DNA of 64,000 bases from Symmetrospora coprosmae (GCA_008802785.1 VUYT01000018.1:62001-126000); one strand, 5' to 3'. Numbered from the stretch's first letter, positions 1 through 12,021 are shown. A program made the numbers and translations. Notes: a model not told the origin generated them from the sequence alone.

Positions 1-453
1 CTGTCGGCCGAGTGGAACGTCGGGCTCATCGCGGGCACACGCGTGGCTCTGGCCGTCACGGACGACTCTGGCAACAGAGCGTGAGTTGACGTTTTCTACA
101 TTGCTGGCGTCGACTGGCGCAAGAGCTTCTAGGCCAGTCGAGGCTGATGCGGCGTCGCCGGTTCGCCTTGATTGCAGATACTCCGAAGCGACCACGGTCG
201 CTGCGGGGGATGATTCGTGTCTAGCTTCTGGCGTCACTGGCAACTCCAGTGGTCAGGGGAAGTACGATGAGAACGGCGTCCCGCGCAGTGCAGCCACTTC
301 CGGTAGCCGCGCTTCAATGAGGTGAGTATCCTTCGCGTCCTGCTCCCTTCGCTCTCACAATATCAAAGCCCTGATCACCTTGACGCCTCTTTCGTACACA
401 GCGTTGTCTCCCTCGCTACGGCCTTTGCTATCTATAGACTTCTTGCGGCTTAG
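1..453 (+). CDS. 3' end of a surface/secreted-type protein with hydrophobic tail (partial)
   Basis: Only the last three exons are in the window: 1-80, 178-321 and 402-453 (stop TAG 451-453), joined by two GT-AG introns starting gtgagt. The reading frame is continuous across both junctions. The first piece contains a W-N-V-G...G-T-R-V-A-L-A-V-T-D-D-S-G-N segment ending in a Cys-Leu. This resembles the Ig-like beta-sandwich repeat common in basidiomycete cell-surface proteins (family resemblance only). A Ser/Gly/Asn-rich linker follows, then a short hydrophobic C-terminus (VVSLATAFAIYRLLAA). Such a tail fits a GPI-attachment signal or a membrane anchor. The function is unknown and the N-terminus lies outside the window. 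Confidence 0.7.
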
Positions 454-736
454 GAGAAGTTCGTGAACCATCTTCGCGCAATTCCAGCATGGACACTAGT
501 GGCTATCGCCTTTCGCCCCGCTACCTATAGAGACAACATAATGCTCGGCGCACAACTTGACCTTCTTTCGTTGATACCTTCAACAGACTCTGAGTCCGAC
601 GATGGCATGGTACTACGAGTCCCTGTGCATTGCATGCTCACTTATGCCACAAAGCCCCTACACATTCTCGATACATCATGACGTGCTATACCGCTTCCCA
701 TTATCTGGGCCACTCGGGACCCATGCAACACAACAT

Positions 737-2936
737 CTACAGCAGCTGCCCGGCGATACCTGCCGTCTGGCAGGTCGCGAGGAAACCGCACGCCAGCGCC
801 GAGACGGAGCACTTGACGATTGTGCTCTTGCGGGCAGGGCCCAGTGCGCTGAGCACGCCAATTTGGATTCCGAGCGAGCCGAGGTTTCCGAAGCCACAGA
901 GCGCGTACACGGCGATGTTGTAGCCGCGCGCAGTCATGGTCGGCTGCAGCTGCGACAGGTTGAGGAAGGCGACGAACTCGTTCTGGACGAGCTTGGTGCC
1001 GAGCAGGCCAGCAACCGTCAGAAGGTCGGGCTTCGGGACGCCCATCAACCAGGCGAGAGGGTAGAAGAGGTATGAGAAGATGAGCTCGAGCGAAAGTGGC
1101 GCTCGGCTTGTGTGCTCGGGAGTGATGTTGAAGGACCGGCCGACATAGTTGAGGACACCGTTGATGACCGTGACGAGGGCAATGATGGTGAGACTGCGGG
1201 TAGTTGGAGAATGTCAGTACGATGAGCGGATCAACGTAGAGTTGGTCCACTTCGACTAACACATTGCAAAGGATGAGACCGGCAACTCGGAGACCGAACC
1301 AAGCACCGTTGGAGAAGGCGTGGAGAGCGTTCTGGGCCTTGCTGTCATCACGAGCGACGGTGATCTTGCCGCGGGTAAGAGGCTCCTCGGTCTCCGGCCA
1401 TCGAAGCTTGGAGATAGCGATAGAAGCAGGGATGGACATAACGGCGCTGTGACAATACGAAGGGCGTGAGCATCAGCACCGCCGATAGCACATGTCCCAC
1501 TAGCCCGATGGGCGACGCACGAAGTGACCAGGTAGACGGCAGGCATGCCGAAGCCAATGTATGCGGCAAGGACGGAACCGGCAATGGTAGCGAAACCCGA
1601 AGTGAGAGTCTGGTGGATCTCGGACGATGTCATCGTGTTGACGTAAGGCTTGACCATGCAGGCAGACTCTCCCTGTCCGATGAAGGGCGAAGCAGCGGCG
1701 ACAACAGCCTCGGCACCAGAAATGTTCATCGTCTTGAGGAAGAACCATCCGAGCTTGGCAATGAGCCACTGGAGAACTCCGTAGTAGTACATCATCTCTG
1801 GTTGGGAGAAATCGCATTGTTCAGAAGAGTGCCTCTCACCATCTCGTAGGAGACAACTCACCGGCAAAAGCAATGAAGAAGATGATGGCACCGAGAGTGT
1901 TGGTCAGGAACCAGAAACCGTCAAAGACGGGCGACCAGGGCGGGTTGTCGCCGATGGTGATGTTTCCGACGAAGAAGGCCGATCCGTAGTATGCCTGAGT
2001 GAGGAAGTCGCTGGCGAGCTGGGCAATCCAGTTGAAGATGGCAAAGCCGGCACCGCTTCGGAGGACGAACAGGGCCAGAGCCTGCTGGAAGACCAGGCCG
2101 ACAATGACGGTCTGCCACTGGATGGCCTTGCGGGCGCGCGAGCTGAGCCAGAAACAGAGCTGGAAGACAAAGAGACCAAAGATGGACTGTGCCCGCTGGC
2201 CGTAGCTCGTTCCGGGCTCGAGAGGGAATCTGTGGAGATACGCGAGGTCAGAAGTGCCCTTGCTGCTCGCTCGGCTCATCCAGCCGCGCCTTACCCGAAA
2301 GCAGAGCCAAAGACGAGAGCGACCAGCACGGTCCAGCCAAGAGCAAGTCGGACATAGTAGTGGAGCTTGAACCAGGGTGCCTCGACCGTAGACGTCCAGG
2401 TGCGCTCGATTGGGCGCGAGAAGACCGTGGTGGGGCAATATTGGAAGAAGATGAGGCCAATGGCGAACCAAACAATGACCGTTACGGGAATCCAGTAGTC
2501 GCGGTTGAGGATGATTGTGCAGATCCACCATGCTGCGGGGCGACAAATAGCGATAAGTAAGGGCGCGGCGGTCTTTTCACATCAAGCGATTAGGTGCCGA
2601 GCCCTCACCAAGACCAAAGAGTACGAGAGCAGCGTGGAAGAACGGCCGCTTGAAGTGAGCAAACTCGTTGAGCTTTTGCGTGAACCTGCTCTTCTCGCTG
2701 TGCTCCTCCTCGTGGGGCGGCTCTACTGTGGAGAGGTCGACGACTTCCTTGCCGTCCTTGCCATCATGCTGCGACCCGCTCGGGCTGCTACCATTATTGT
2801 TGCGGTACGTGGGCAGGACAGTGTCGTTGTTGGTGTTGCTGCCGCTCCCGTTGCCCTGCTGGATCTCGTGGACGGCGTAGGCTCGTCCCGACTCTGGGTC
2901 TGTGGCCATTGGCCTGTCGCTCTGGTAATTTGACAT
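737..2936 (-). CDS. Concentrative nucleoside transporter (CNT/SLC28 family)
   Basis: A multi-exon plasma-membrane cotransporter expected to import nucleosides with H+ or Na+. The ATG at 2936-2934 opens a hydrophilic N-terminus of about 100 residues. The first intron follows at about 2608 (exon 1 ends at 2609), and the frame continues with a Trp-rich first membrane helix. Diagnostic CNT stretches are seen in order: [18 protein letters not shown] and [17 protein letters not shown] in the middle, and [17 protein letters not shown] followed by LGPARKS near the C-terminus. These correspond to the conserved Na+/nucleoside-binding core of the family. About a dozen hydrophobic segments are visible and the protein is of usual family length (about 600 residues). 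The last exon ends with stop 739-737. It lies downstream of the JEN-type transporter on the same strand. Substrate choice cannot be read from the sequence. Confidence 0.9.
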
Positions 2937-3802
2937 GCTGCTGCTCTCTCGAGGCGGGGGCGCTCTGGCAGACGGAGCTTTCTGGGTGCTCGACGATGAC
3001 TCGGACGGAGATGCGCAAAGGGGGTTGGAAAGTCGACGAAGGGGGAACAGACGAAGAAGAGAGCAGAGCAGAGTGAACAGATAGGGAAGTAAGGCAGCTG
3101 ACCACTTTCAGAAGCGCGTGCGGCTGTTTCTGCCTTCCCTTCCCTTTCCCCTTCGCTCTCTGCGGCCCAAGGAATTTTGGGACCGAGGCGCTGGTGGCGT
3201 TCGGGCCGGGACGCGCCTGGCCAGATAGACCCCGGTGTGCCGATCAGGTCGAGCATGTGGAGAGGAAGAGTTGCCCCGTGCAGCGATAAGGTCATGTCGC
3301 ACGCGCAATCATGTGCTTGCCAATTGGCTATGGTACCGCAGTACAGACAGACATGGTCAAGACCAGAGAGTGTGCGCATCAGCAGCTGCAGTGCTTTTCA
3401 ATCAACGTCGCAGATGGCGTGAGGCTTGAAAATCTCCGCGGACTCCGAGCGGCAGACAGGCTCTTTCTCCTGTGCCTGGAGCAGCGCAGAGGTGCCAGGC
3501 TTGTAGTAAACACGACCAGCCGTCCAGGCTTCGAATAGATCTCTCGAGCATCTGTAGACCTGCGCGTTCAGCTTCGCAGTGGCATTCACGAGTTTACCCC
3601 GAGGCGTCTCGGCGGCCAATAATCCCGAGCCGTTGTAGAGATAAAGCTCTATCGCGGCGATAGCGGGGCAGAGATCAGAGATAGCGAAGAGCCTCATTCA
3701 CTTCATGACAGGTTCCCATAGACACATCTGATGCGGAGCATACGCTGCCACATGTTACATAGGAGGAAGACTCCATAAGCGTTCGTCAATATTCTATTCA
3801 AC
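2937..3802. other. Intergenic: CNT promoter side and JEN gene 3' flank
   Basis: These 866 bases separate the CNT start codon from the stop of the upstream same-strand carboxylate transporter. Several overlapping open frames exist on both strands, as expected in GC-rich DNA. The longest minus-strand one (3398-3697, 99 codons, with a true ATG) shows no recognised domain. No clear RNA gene, repeat or core promoter element was seen. Confidence 0.5.
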
Positions 3803-5936
3803 TCAAGCCCGCTCGACCCGCTTCTCGCCCTGCTTGAACGCGCCATCGCTTCCGTCCTGCTCCTCGTCGTACACCTTCTCCCTTGCTGGCCCCTGGTGGT
3901 CAGACGCGTCTCCCTTGCCACCGTCGCGCTGGGTCGCCGTCTTTGCCTCTTCGAAGCGAGCCCCGCGGAACTCTGGACCGACGAGCATGCACCCGATGAG
4001 GCAGGCTGCGACAAGACCAATGAGAAGACCCATGATCTTGGCGTAGTCCGGCACATCTCGTCCTCGAGCGGTCGTGCGCCAGGTCTCGCCGGCCGTAGCC
4101 TCGATCTGGGAGCTGGCGGAAGAGGCGGCGTTGCCCAGCTGGTACGCAAGACCTCCAAACAGCGCTCTGAAGGCAGGCGGCGAGATCTCCTGGAGGTAAA
4201 TCGGCGCTACTCCCCATGCGCTGTAGACGTCCGCTTTCGTCAGTCCGTGTCCGCGACTCGCCACCGACCTTCCGCACTCACCCTTGAACGCCGAACTGGA
4301 TGAAGAAGGCACCTGCCGCTAGCCCGCTGAATGAGTTGGGAAGAATCCACAGAGGAATGAATGCACCGGTGAAGAGGCAGCAGAGGATGACGGTGAATCG
4401 CCGGCCAAGGATCTGGCTGACCCAGCCCATCAGAAGTCCGCCAGCGACAGCCCCGCAATTCCCGATGATAGTCGCGATGCTGGATTGGTGAGCACTGAGA
4501 CCCTTGGCGTCTGTGTGGAGCTTGTGTCAGCATGAAAGACTCCCTGCATGAGCCTGTGCTCACTCACTTTGGACGTACTGAAGTCGGGCAAGAAGAGGTC
4601 AGCCACAGCTCGCAGCGATAGACGTACGGGATAGTACTCACAGTCGGGTACAGGTCCTGGGAGCCGTGCGAAAAGAAGTTGAAGAACGACATCAAGATGA
4701 TACCGAAGCTGCGTGTGCGAAGGATTAATGGAAGCCCGCAAAATCAAGATGTCGGCATGCACCCACATCCAGCGGGGCCAGTAGATCTTGAGCGACGCCC
4801 AGAATGACTTCAGGAATGCTTTGCTGTCGCTACCGCCCGTTCCGTTCACCTTCTTCTCCTGTTTCGCCCGCAGGAAGACTTCCGACTCAGGCAAGCACAA
4901 GCGGAAGACGGCGGCACTGAAACCCGATCCGCCGTCAGTCTCTCCCTTAATCGCTTCTCCAACGTAGTCTCAGACTTACAGAGCGGTGATACCTGCTCCA
5001 ACCCAGAACATGATCTCCCAGGTGTCGACGGCGGGAACAGCGTAGAGGTTGACAACGGCCGCGATGAGGTAGCCAACGGCGTAGCCCTGCTGCAGGATAC
5101 CACTGAAAAGACCACGCGCCTCCGCAGGGATAGACTCCATGCCGGATGATGCACAGACACCCCAGATTCCGCCCATGAAGATGCCTGGATGGAACGTCAG
5201 CAAAGCTCGAGCTGAAAGAGACGAGATAGCCAAACTCACCGAACAGCGAGCGAACAGCAAGGAAGCTGTCAAAGTCTCGCGTGAAAGAGGTGCCGATCTG
5301 GAGCGCAACGATGCAGACCAAGTTTGCGATCAAAGGCCATTTACGACCGAACCTGTCCGATGCGATACCGAGGGTAAGAGCTCCAACGGATCCTGCAGGC
5401 GCGGAATGTTAGCTGGGAATACAGTCGGCGACATGGCTGAATCGAGCTCACGGAAGAGGAGCGTGAGGGTGATAGAAGTCGTAATCTTGTGCGTCGTCGA
5501 AGCATTGTGCTCGCCAAAGAAGGTGTCCGACAGTCTGGCAAAGGATCGTCAGGCGTTTGCGGGTGTCTATGGGCGACTCTGCAGTGTGTACGTACCGGTT
5601 CACGGTCAAAGACACGCAGAAGAAGTCTGTACATGACTATAAGTCAGCTGGCTCATGAAAGACGGGGAGAAGGGGATAAGCGTTAGTACGCACCGTATGC
5701 GTCCGAAGTCCATGCGAGCCTGTAAAGAGCGGACGCAGTGATGGTGAGCAGCTGTCCTAGGAAGCAAGTGGCGTCCTCCTGACATGATCCACGCACCAGG
5801 CGCTCCAGAACTGCAGGTGCTGCATCAGAGTGAGCATCCGGAACAGCTTGAAGGGGTTCATGGTGGTCCCCGCCATCTCCGCCTGCCTCTCCTTCTTGGT
5901 AGGTGGCCTCGGTAGGTTCTGAATTAGGGAGTTCAT
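3803..5936 (-). CDS. JEN1: Jen1-type monocarboxylate/H+ symporter (MFS)
   Basis: A plasma-membrane permease of the JEN family, which imports lactate, pyruvate and related mono- or dicarboxylates. The start is ATG 5936-5934. A conserved fungal JEN-like N-terminus follows (NPFKLFRMLTLMQHLQFWSA), then 12 hydrophobic segments spread over several exons. The JEN signature N-x-x-[S/T]-H-x-[S/T]-Q-D-x-x-x-T is present as NFFSHGSQDLYPT, coded around 4660-4710. MFS loop motifs are also present: ASDRFGRKWPL after TM2-3 and MGWVSQILGRRF in the second half. The C-terminal tail is charged and cytosolic, ending at stop 3805-3803. At least seven short GT-AG introns interrupt the gene. JEN genes are usually glucose-repressed in yeasts; nothing here shows that directly. 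Confidence 0.93.
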
Positions 5937-7147
5937 GCTGGCGTTGTTCGGATCTGCGATAGGATGAGGGAGAGGTCTTTGCGAGAAAGGGAAAAGAGGG
6001 AGAAGGAGGATCGGAGGAGTCTGTCAGTTGCAGAGCAGCCCGCGGTCTTTCAAGAGTCTGTCACTGGTGCTCCACAGCGGCTACATCATAAATCTATTTT
6101 TTGATGGGCGCGCTAAGTGGAGATCAGCGCGGGGCCTGAAAGCCGACGGAGGTTCGGCACAGTCCGGTGCTCTCCGATGGCAACCGCGCAGCTCTGATTC
6201 GAGACAGTTCGAGGTGCTCTGCATGCATACTGCGCGTCGAAGGGCGGTGCCCAGCGGGTTGAGACGTGCTGAGAAGACGGTGAGCTCCGCGCGACTCCGG
6301 ACGGGGCTCCTCGAGCTCTGGACAACTATACCACACGTTTTTTCGGAGCAGTGCGGAAGCCTCCTTATGGAACTCGAAGAGCTGAAGGGTCTGGATGCGT
6401 GCACATGCTTCCCTTCACTTGGCCAGCGTGAGCCTGATAGGCCGTCCCTCATCGCACGATGGCCGGGCCGACGACAGCGCGCTTGTCGGGCCCACTCCTT
6501 TGCTGCCAGCCTGGAGTCGCCGTTCAGATTGTCGAGTCGAGATATCTGTCGGCCGATGTCCTCGCAACTCCTCTCTTCGCCGGTTTGAGCGTCTTCTGCA
6601 GGCTGCGCACTGGCGCTCTTGAAAGCTGCAACATCCGTCAGATTGACAGCAAAAGCCAGACCCTTCTACGTCACAAGGTAGAGCATGAGAAAGCCTGCGC
6701 AATCTCTTGAGCACTGCAAAGGCCTTGTGATCATCGACCGTGACGTTCTTTGCACAGGCGTTGCAGGATCGGGAACATAGAGCAGCCCGATTGGGGACCA
6801 GTAGCGACCTGACAGTGCTGCGACATCTCTAGCTTGCGCATGCTCACACAAGGTTTGCCTGTGCATCTGAAGCACTCACATGCTGAACAAAGGCGTCACG
6901 GCCAAGCAAAGCTCGCGGCGCTAGACGGTCGGCCTTTCACAGGCTGACCATGATTATCTGCTCTTCCCCGAGTGCGGAAGGTGCACGCAATATAAGCCTG
7001 AGCTGGTCTCGTCTGATCCTTTCTCCCTCTCTGCTTCCTTTCCGTCTCGCTTGCTATATCCGGTGGCATTGGCATTGGCTGATAGACTAACCCTTCCACT
7101 AACAGATGATGCAAGACTGACAGGACAGGTGCGGTCCAGCTATGAGC
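5937..7147. promoter_or_regulatory. Divergent intergenic region (JEN gene / unnamed gene)
   Basis: A 1.2 kb spacer between two divergent start codons, so it probably holds both promoters. A TATA-like hexamer (tataag) lies at 6991-6996, about 155 bases before the plus-strand ATG. Long open frames cross the region on both strands (for example 186 codons at 6028-6588). None has family resemblance or splice structure, and I regard them as chance. Confidence 0.4.
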
Positions 7148-8680
7148 ATGCAGCGCCTTTCACCTTACTTCTACGTCAACAACGTAACCGTCGCAATGGC
7201 CGCGATGAGTTGCGCGCATCGCCGTTACTCTCCCCACGCGCACCTTGTCACATAATCCTGGTCGCAGTCGCCGCCGATATCTCGGCGCGCCCAGAGCGTG
7301 TTTAACAGCCACTCGAGCCAGCCGCGTGTCTCCCGGGAAGACAGACAAGCAATGATCTCGCAGCTCCACTCGCTCATTGAGACCGATAACAGCAGCGGGA
7401 AGGACGAGCACGTCCTGCGCTGCGGGTGGACTGGGTTGGAGATGTTCCGCTGCGACGCTCAGCCGCTGGGAACCTCCTTGTACGACCAAGAGGTACTGCC
7501 CTATATCGGAATGGCTCCTATCTCCATCGACGGGATTTGTCAAGTCGTCTTCAAGGACATCACAGCGAGCAGCAAGCGACCCGTTTACGTGAGGCGGAGC
7601 GGCACTTGTCTTGCGCGTTATATCGGCTGGAATGACTCGTCCTTCTCGTCAGCATTATGCCAACAACGTCGCTATCACGACACGTGCAATGAATATGGCA
7701 CACCATCGCTACCCGCCTCATGTCCATTACCTCAACCTGCTGCTCTTTGCCCTCAGCCACCAGTATCCCGACTACACAGGGCAGCTCGACCATCTCGCAC
7801 ACAAGGTGATGGTGCGCATCAGCAGCATCATGCGTACCATGTACGCAAGCTGGTGCGTGCCATGCGGCCATGTCTATCGCGCAAGGATGACGCTCGAGGC
7901 GTACGTCGAGAGCAGGCGAATGGCAGAGGTCGCCATGCGAGGCCTCAACATGCGCTTCGCCACGACGTTGCCCAGCATCGATTCTCCTGAGACGGGAATC
8001 GGCGGAGTAGATGCAGCAACCCTTGCGAGCATCTGCGAGCGCGAGCGGGGCCGCGTGGAGGAAGCTGGCGCCAACGTGTGGCTCGTGCGTCCAGGAAATC
8101 GTCAAAGGGTGTCGCAGGAGATGCGCACCGCCATCCGATCTCGCTCCGAGGCGCTACACGCCGAGATCAAGCGGGTGCTCAACATTGATCCGCAGCTCAA
8201 CCTATCCGGCATTATTGGCTTTGCCGCCGAAGGCCGAGATGTAAGTCAATCCCGCTTGTAAGACCGAGCTGACTCAAAAGCTGACATCGTACGCGCCCAG
8301 ACGTTGGACGATGTCATTGAAGACGTGACTAGTCCGATCGGCAATCACCCATACATTTCCAGTAAGTCGATCGACCCGCACAATCTACGCGCACCCGCTG
8401 AGTCTGACTTCTGTGAATACACAGAGGACGAATGGTATGCCCACGCCATCTGTAGCTTCGTGCAGTCAGTGTCGCACGGAAAGAAGCTCCCGACACTCAC
8501 GGGATTCTGCATGGTACGTACACGTCTCTATTGTGAGTGCGCCGCGTCAGCTATGCTCACGCGTTAGGACCTGTATATTTGCAGACGTCTAATCACGTCA
8601 GGACGGTGCCATTCGTGGTGCCTTACATTTCGAAGGGCAGTTTGTCCACCTCGCCATCGCGTCGTGTTGAGCAAGTCTGA
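7148..8680 (+). CDS. Unrecognised spliced gene, about 387 aa
   Basis: The proposed exons are 7148-7183, 7295-7588, 7653-8240, 8301-8361, 8425-8513 and 8585-8680. All joins use GT-AG sites and keep frame, and the sum gives 387 residues plus TGA at 8678-8680. The first exon is the least certain; an internal ATG at 7352 is an alternative start. The protein has a His/Tyr-rich segment just after the second intron (HYANNVAITTRAMNMAHH). A helix-rich middle follows, with a Cys pair (WCVPCGHVYRARM) and an acidic/arginine-rich stretch. There is no signal peptide, membrane segment or motif I can assign. Consistent splicing argues for a real gene, but it may be lineage-restricted. No function is proposed. 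Confidence 0.55.
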
Positions 8681-9017
8681 TGGCACAGATCCCGCACGCA
8701 GACCAGATAGCTCCGGCAAGTCATCTTGACACTCCCAGTCCGGTGATACCTCGAGAAGCTGACGCATGACTTCACTGATGACGTGGATTCGGCCGGCCGG
8801 AGGGCGAGAAGCTCAGCAAGGGATCATGCGCAGGTGGTGGTTTGAGGGTGGGGGAGCTGGCAAGAACGTCAGTTGGAGGAAGGGTACCAGTTCACACCAG
8901 GGACAGATCTGTTAGAGACACGAGTGGTTCCCTGTAGTAGTTGAGTCTGGCATCCAGTCTCGCATTGCCGCAGTGCTGCCCAATCGTACATATACACGAG
9001 ATGAAACGTCGCTTGAC
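8681..9017. other. Intergenic, convergent 3' flanks
   Basis: 337 bases between the stop of the unnamed gene and the stop of SDH4. No convincing gene, repeat or hairpin was seen. Confidence 0.4.
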
Positions 9018-9882
9018 CTAGGCCGTCCAAGTCCTCTTGACGAGCTCGGTGAGGCCTGATACGCCAAGACGTCAGCCTGCAGCCCTCCCCGATCCGTGCA
9101 CTAGAGCTCATGGGCAGACGCACCAATGTCGTTCGTGTTGAACTCGTAGAGACCGTAGAGGGCCCCACCAGTGAGAATGCGGGTGACCCACTTTGCAAGG
9201 GGTCCAATGACGGGGAACTTTCTCGGGTGGAGGTAGTCGACGAGGCACGAGTCGAAGCCAATGTGCGAGTGAAGGATGATGGAGACGGACAGGATGCCGT
9301 CGAGGATCGGGTTGGCCGACGTGACGGCCGTTGCTGCGCACATTGGGATCAGCGCGGCAGAGAGGAGCCGCTCAAATGTCCAGTGGTAGGAGCCGTGCGT
9401 CTTGTTCTGCAGATGGGCGGAGATGGGTGGCGAGAGACGAGGCGGCCTCAGCGGGTGCGTCGCTCGACGCTTTCGGAACAAGGGTGAGCGTACGCACAGG
9501 AGCAGGGAATGTAGTCGCATCGTTGACGGTACCCTTGATGTAGGCTGCGCGCCAGAGCGGAAAGAGGTTCAGCGCGGGGAGCCGCCTCGAAGCTGTCGAG
9601 GCCGAGCTTTACTCACGACCCTGGGGAGATGCAGCTACAGCATTGAGCTTGGGAGTAGGCTGAGCAGCCAATGTGCGTGCTGTGTGCGGTCATCAAGGCC
9701 GTGTATGGCTCAGCATCGCGGTCGATCATTCATCGATGCACGAGCGAGCGAGCCACCACGCAGCGGAGCGCACCCTGTGAGAAGGCCCTCGAGGCGGCGA
9801 CGAGCTGCGACGTCGAGGCACTGCCAGACGTGGATGCCCGCAGGGAGCGTGCAGCAGTGTTGAGGAGGAAACGCTGCGACAT
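9018..9882 (-). CDS. SDH4: Succinate dehydrogenase membrane anchor subunit (CybS, complex II)
   Basis: The small cytochrome b/anchor subunit of mitochondrial complex II, in the inner membrane, taking part in quinone binding. The ATG at 9882-9880 begins an Arg/Ser/Ala-rich mitochondrial presequence. The mature part contains YIKGTVNDATTFPAP and then HGSYHWTFERLLSAALIP, carrying the conserved H-G-S-Y-H-W-x-F-E-R block. Next come ILHSHIGFDSCLVDYLHPRK (haem and quinone site region) and the C-terminal YEFNTNDIG. A last small exon gives LTELVKRTWTA and stop 9020-9018; stopping at the earlier in-frame TAG (9101-9103) would lose this conserved tail. The boundary of the first intron (after the presequence) is unresolved by eye; the other junctions keep frame. 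About 190 residues, normal for the family. Confidence 0.92.
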
Positions 9883-10120
9883 GATGCGTGTACCTGACGC
9901 TACTTCCAGATGGTGGTTGACGAGCAGGCAGAAGTGTCGGTCTGACAGCAGCCTGCCCGACCGACGGCCTTCGGAACAACGCGGGTTCCGCCGCCCGCAA
10001 ATCACGGCCAGAGGATTGCAGACAGACGGTATCGGGAAACAGTGCTGTCTAGTAATGGACAAAGGCGGCTGCGTAGTACACACATGACAGATGCTACGGA
10101 CACGGAAGGAACGACTACTA

Positions 10121-12021
10121 CTACTTGCCCTTGCGACGCGCTGCGCGATTCGCCTTTCTGCGCTTCTTGTATCTGAGTCGTGCATGAAAGCTCGACATCA
10201 GCTCTTCGCTGCAGATTGACGGAACGAACGAGTTAGAACCTACTTGTGCTTGCTGATGCGACGCTGGCGCTTCCTCTTGACGCTGTCCATCTCTACCGTG
10301 AACGGCGAGCCGACAAGGTGAATGCCGCGCTGTGCGAGCCGGGCGCGCAGGGTCGGTCGGAGTGACCGCCCTCGCCACGCCTGCGACAGCCTCGGACCCA
10401 CAAGGGAGAACCGCGCCTCGACTGCATCCTCGCCTGGTGCAGAGTCAGATACCCAGTCCGGCTGCGCGTCATCCAACTCGATCTCGAATTCCACGGTCTT
10501 GTCGTCGTCTGCCTCCTTGCCGTTTGCCTCCTGCTCGAGCGGGCCGAACCGCTTTTCCAGTCGATTCACTGCAGCCTGCGCTTGATCGCCAGATCCAGCG
10601 ATCTGAATGGACTTGTCAAAGAACCCCTTGAACTTCTCCGCCTGATCAATGACCGTCCTGATCTCCTCGATCGTACTCTTCTTTGCTGCGTCTGGACTCC
10701 ACTCCTTCAGCTCGCTCTCCGACCGCCCATGCCGGTTGCGTGTATGCGGGTAGTACTTCTCGATTATGGCAATGGCCTTTTCTGTCTGGCCTAGCTCCTC
10801 GAGCAGAATGCTCGAGAGGCTCATATTCCTCCTGCGCTTCTTTCCAGTCTGCCGCCGCGAGTGCTTCTTGCTAGCCGACTTTAGGCTTTCGAGCCCCTTC
10901 TTGAGGTCGCCCTCTGCCGCCTTTGCTCTCCCACTCCCGCTGGCCTTGGCGTGCGCAGCCAGCAAGGCCTTGCGCACCGTCTCAAAGTCCCACATTCCGC
11001 TCCACTTGCTCTTTGTGAGCTGGCCAACGAGGAACTGCATCCCACGAGAGCCAGAGCTCATGTCTCCAGTCTCGGTGTACTGGTACTCTGGCTCTGTGGC
11101 CGGGTTGAGCGGGCGAATGTGATGTGAAGGGATCCGGGAGGGCGCAGATATGGACTGTTCCTCGGCAGACTGCCGTTCCCGCTCTTCTGCCGCTCGCTGC
11201 TCGGCCTGGATGGGGAACAGGTAATCGATGTCCTGCCTCGCCTTGCCTTTGCCATTTGGTGCTTTGACTGCGGGAGCGGGCACTGCGTCAACCTCGACAG
11301 GGACGGGTGCTGGAGGGGGAATGCCGTGCTCGAGACCGGCGAGGTACCATTCCGTTCCCTTGCCCCACTGCGGATCTGCTCCTTCTGGCTCTGTGACGAG
11401 ATAGTGGTCGTACTCTCCTTCGTGTTCTGCTTCCTGCTCATTCTTTGTCGCCAACTTGCTCTCGCCGGCAGATGCGCTATCCTGCACAATCTCCAAGGGC
11501 GAGCGCTCAGCGAATGACGTCCGCAGCTTTGGGGAGACTGTCACTTCGAGGAGAGGGCGGTGGCCAGCAAAGAAGCCATCCTGTGCTATCTGCACCGGCA
11601 AGGCTCCAAGGATAGGTTGCGGGCGGAAAGTCTGAGGTGTCCACGGCGGTTGCTCTATCGCCGCAATGCTTGACGGTGCGCTGCCATTGCTGAGCGCGGT
11701 TGCTTCTGTAGCAGTAGCCGCGCTGCTAGTACCCTTCGCCTTGCTCTTGCTCTTCCCTTTGCTCCCTTCCGCCTTGGGCGCCTCTGCCTGCTGACGCTTG
11801 GTCGGCCGGCCGGCACCGCCGCCGCTGCTGCTGCTGCTGCTCGAGGGAGGGCGCGAGCGCGATGACCCGCTGAACCGCTGATGGCCGCCGCTGAGCCGTG
11901 CAGTGGACGCTGATGCAGACGGGGACGCGCCTGCGGACACCGAGGCGCTGGTCGACTGGGTGAAGAAGCCCGAAGGGAACGGATGACTTGGCCGCCTCGA
12001 GAGGAGGAGGAGTCGGTGCAT
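10121..12021 (-). CDS. Mitochondrial small-subunit ribosomal protein mS38 (Cox24 C-terminal domain) with long extension
   Basis: The C-terminus carries the mS38/Cox24/AURKAIP1 domain: SVKRKRQRRISKHK at the end of the large exon, joined to YKKRRKANRAARRKGK in a short last exon. The intron between them spans about 10176-10241 and is phase 2 (AA|A), restoring the conserved KHKYKKRRKA junction. The domain is a basic helix that packs on mitoribosomal RNA; in yeast Cox24 also affects COX1 mRNA processing. ATG 12021-12019 opens a plausible targeting peptide (MHRLLLLSRRPSHPF). Between lie some 550 residues of Ser/Ala/Glu/Lys-rich sequence. It includes a helical part near the C-terminal third (GQTEKAIAIIEKYYPH) resembling a TPR-like hairpin. 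The total is about 610 residues against 100-200 in yeast and human. Read as one continuous exon, so the extension is genuinely in frame. Confidence 0.85.

Noticed and set aside
3398-3697. 99-codon minus-strand frame with its own ATG in the CNT/JEN spacer
   Set aside because: No family resemblance, overlaps other open frames on the opposite strand, and sits in the JEN gene's 3' flank; GC-rich DNA gives such frames by chance.
6028-6588. 186-codon plus-strand frame in the JEN upstream region
   Set aside because: Composition and lack of any motif or splice structure suggest chance; overlapping minus-strand frames are equally long.
9101-9103. Earlier in-frame stop for SDH4
   Set aside because: Using the gtgcgt donor after NDIG adds the conserved end LTELVKRTWTA, so the earlier stop lies in an intron.
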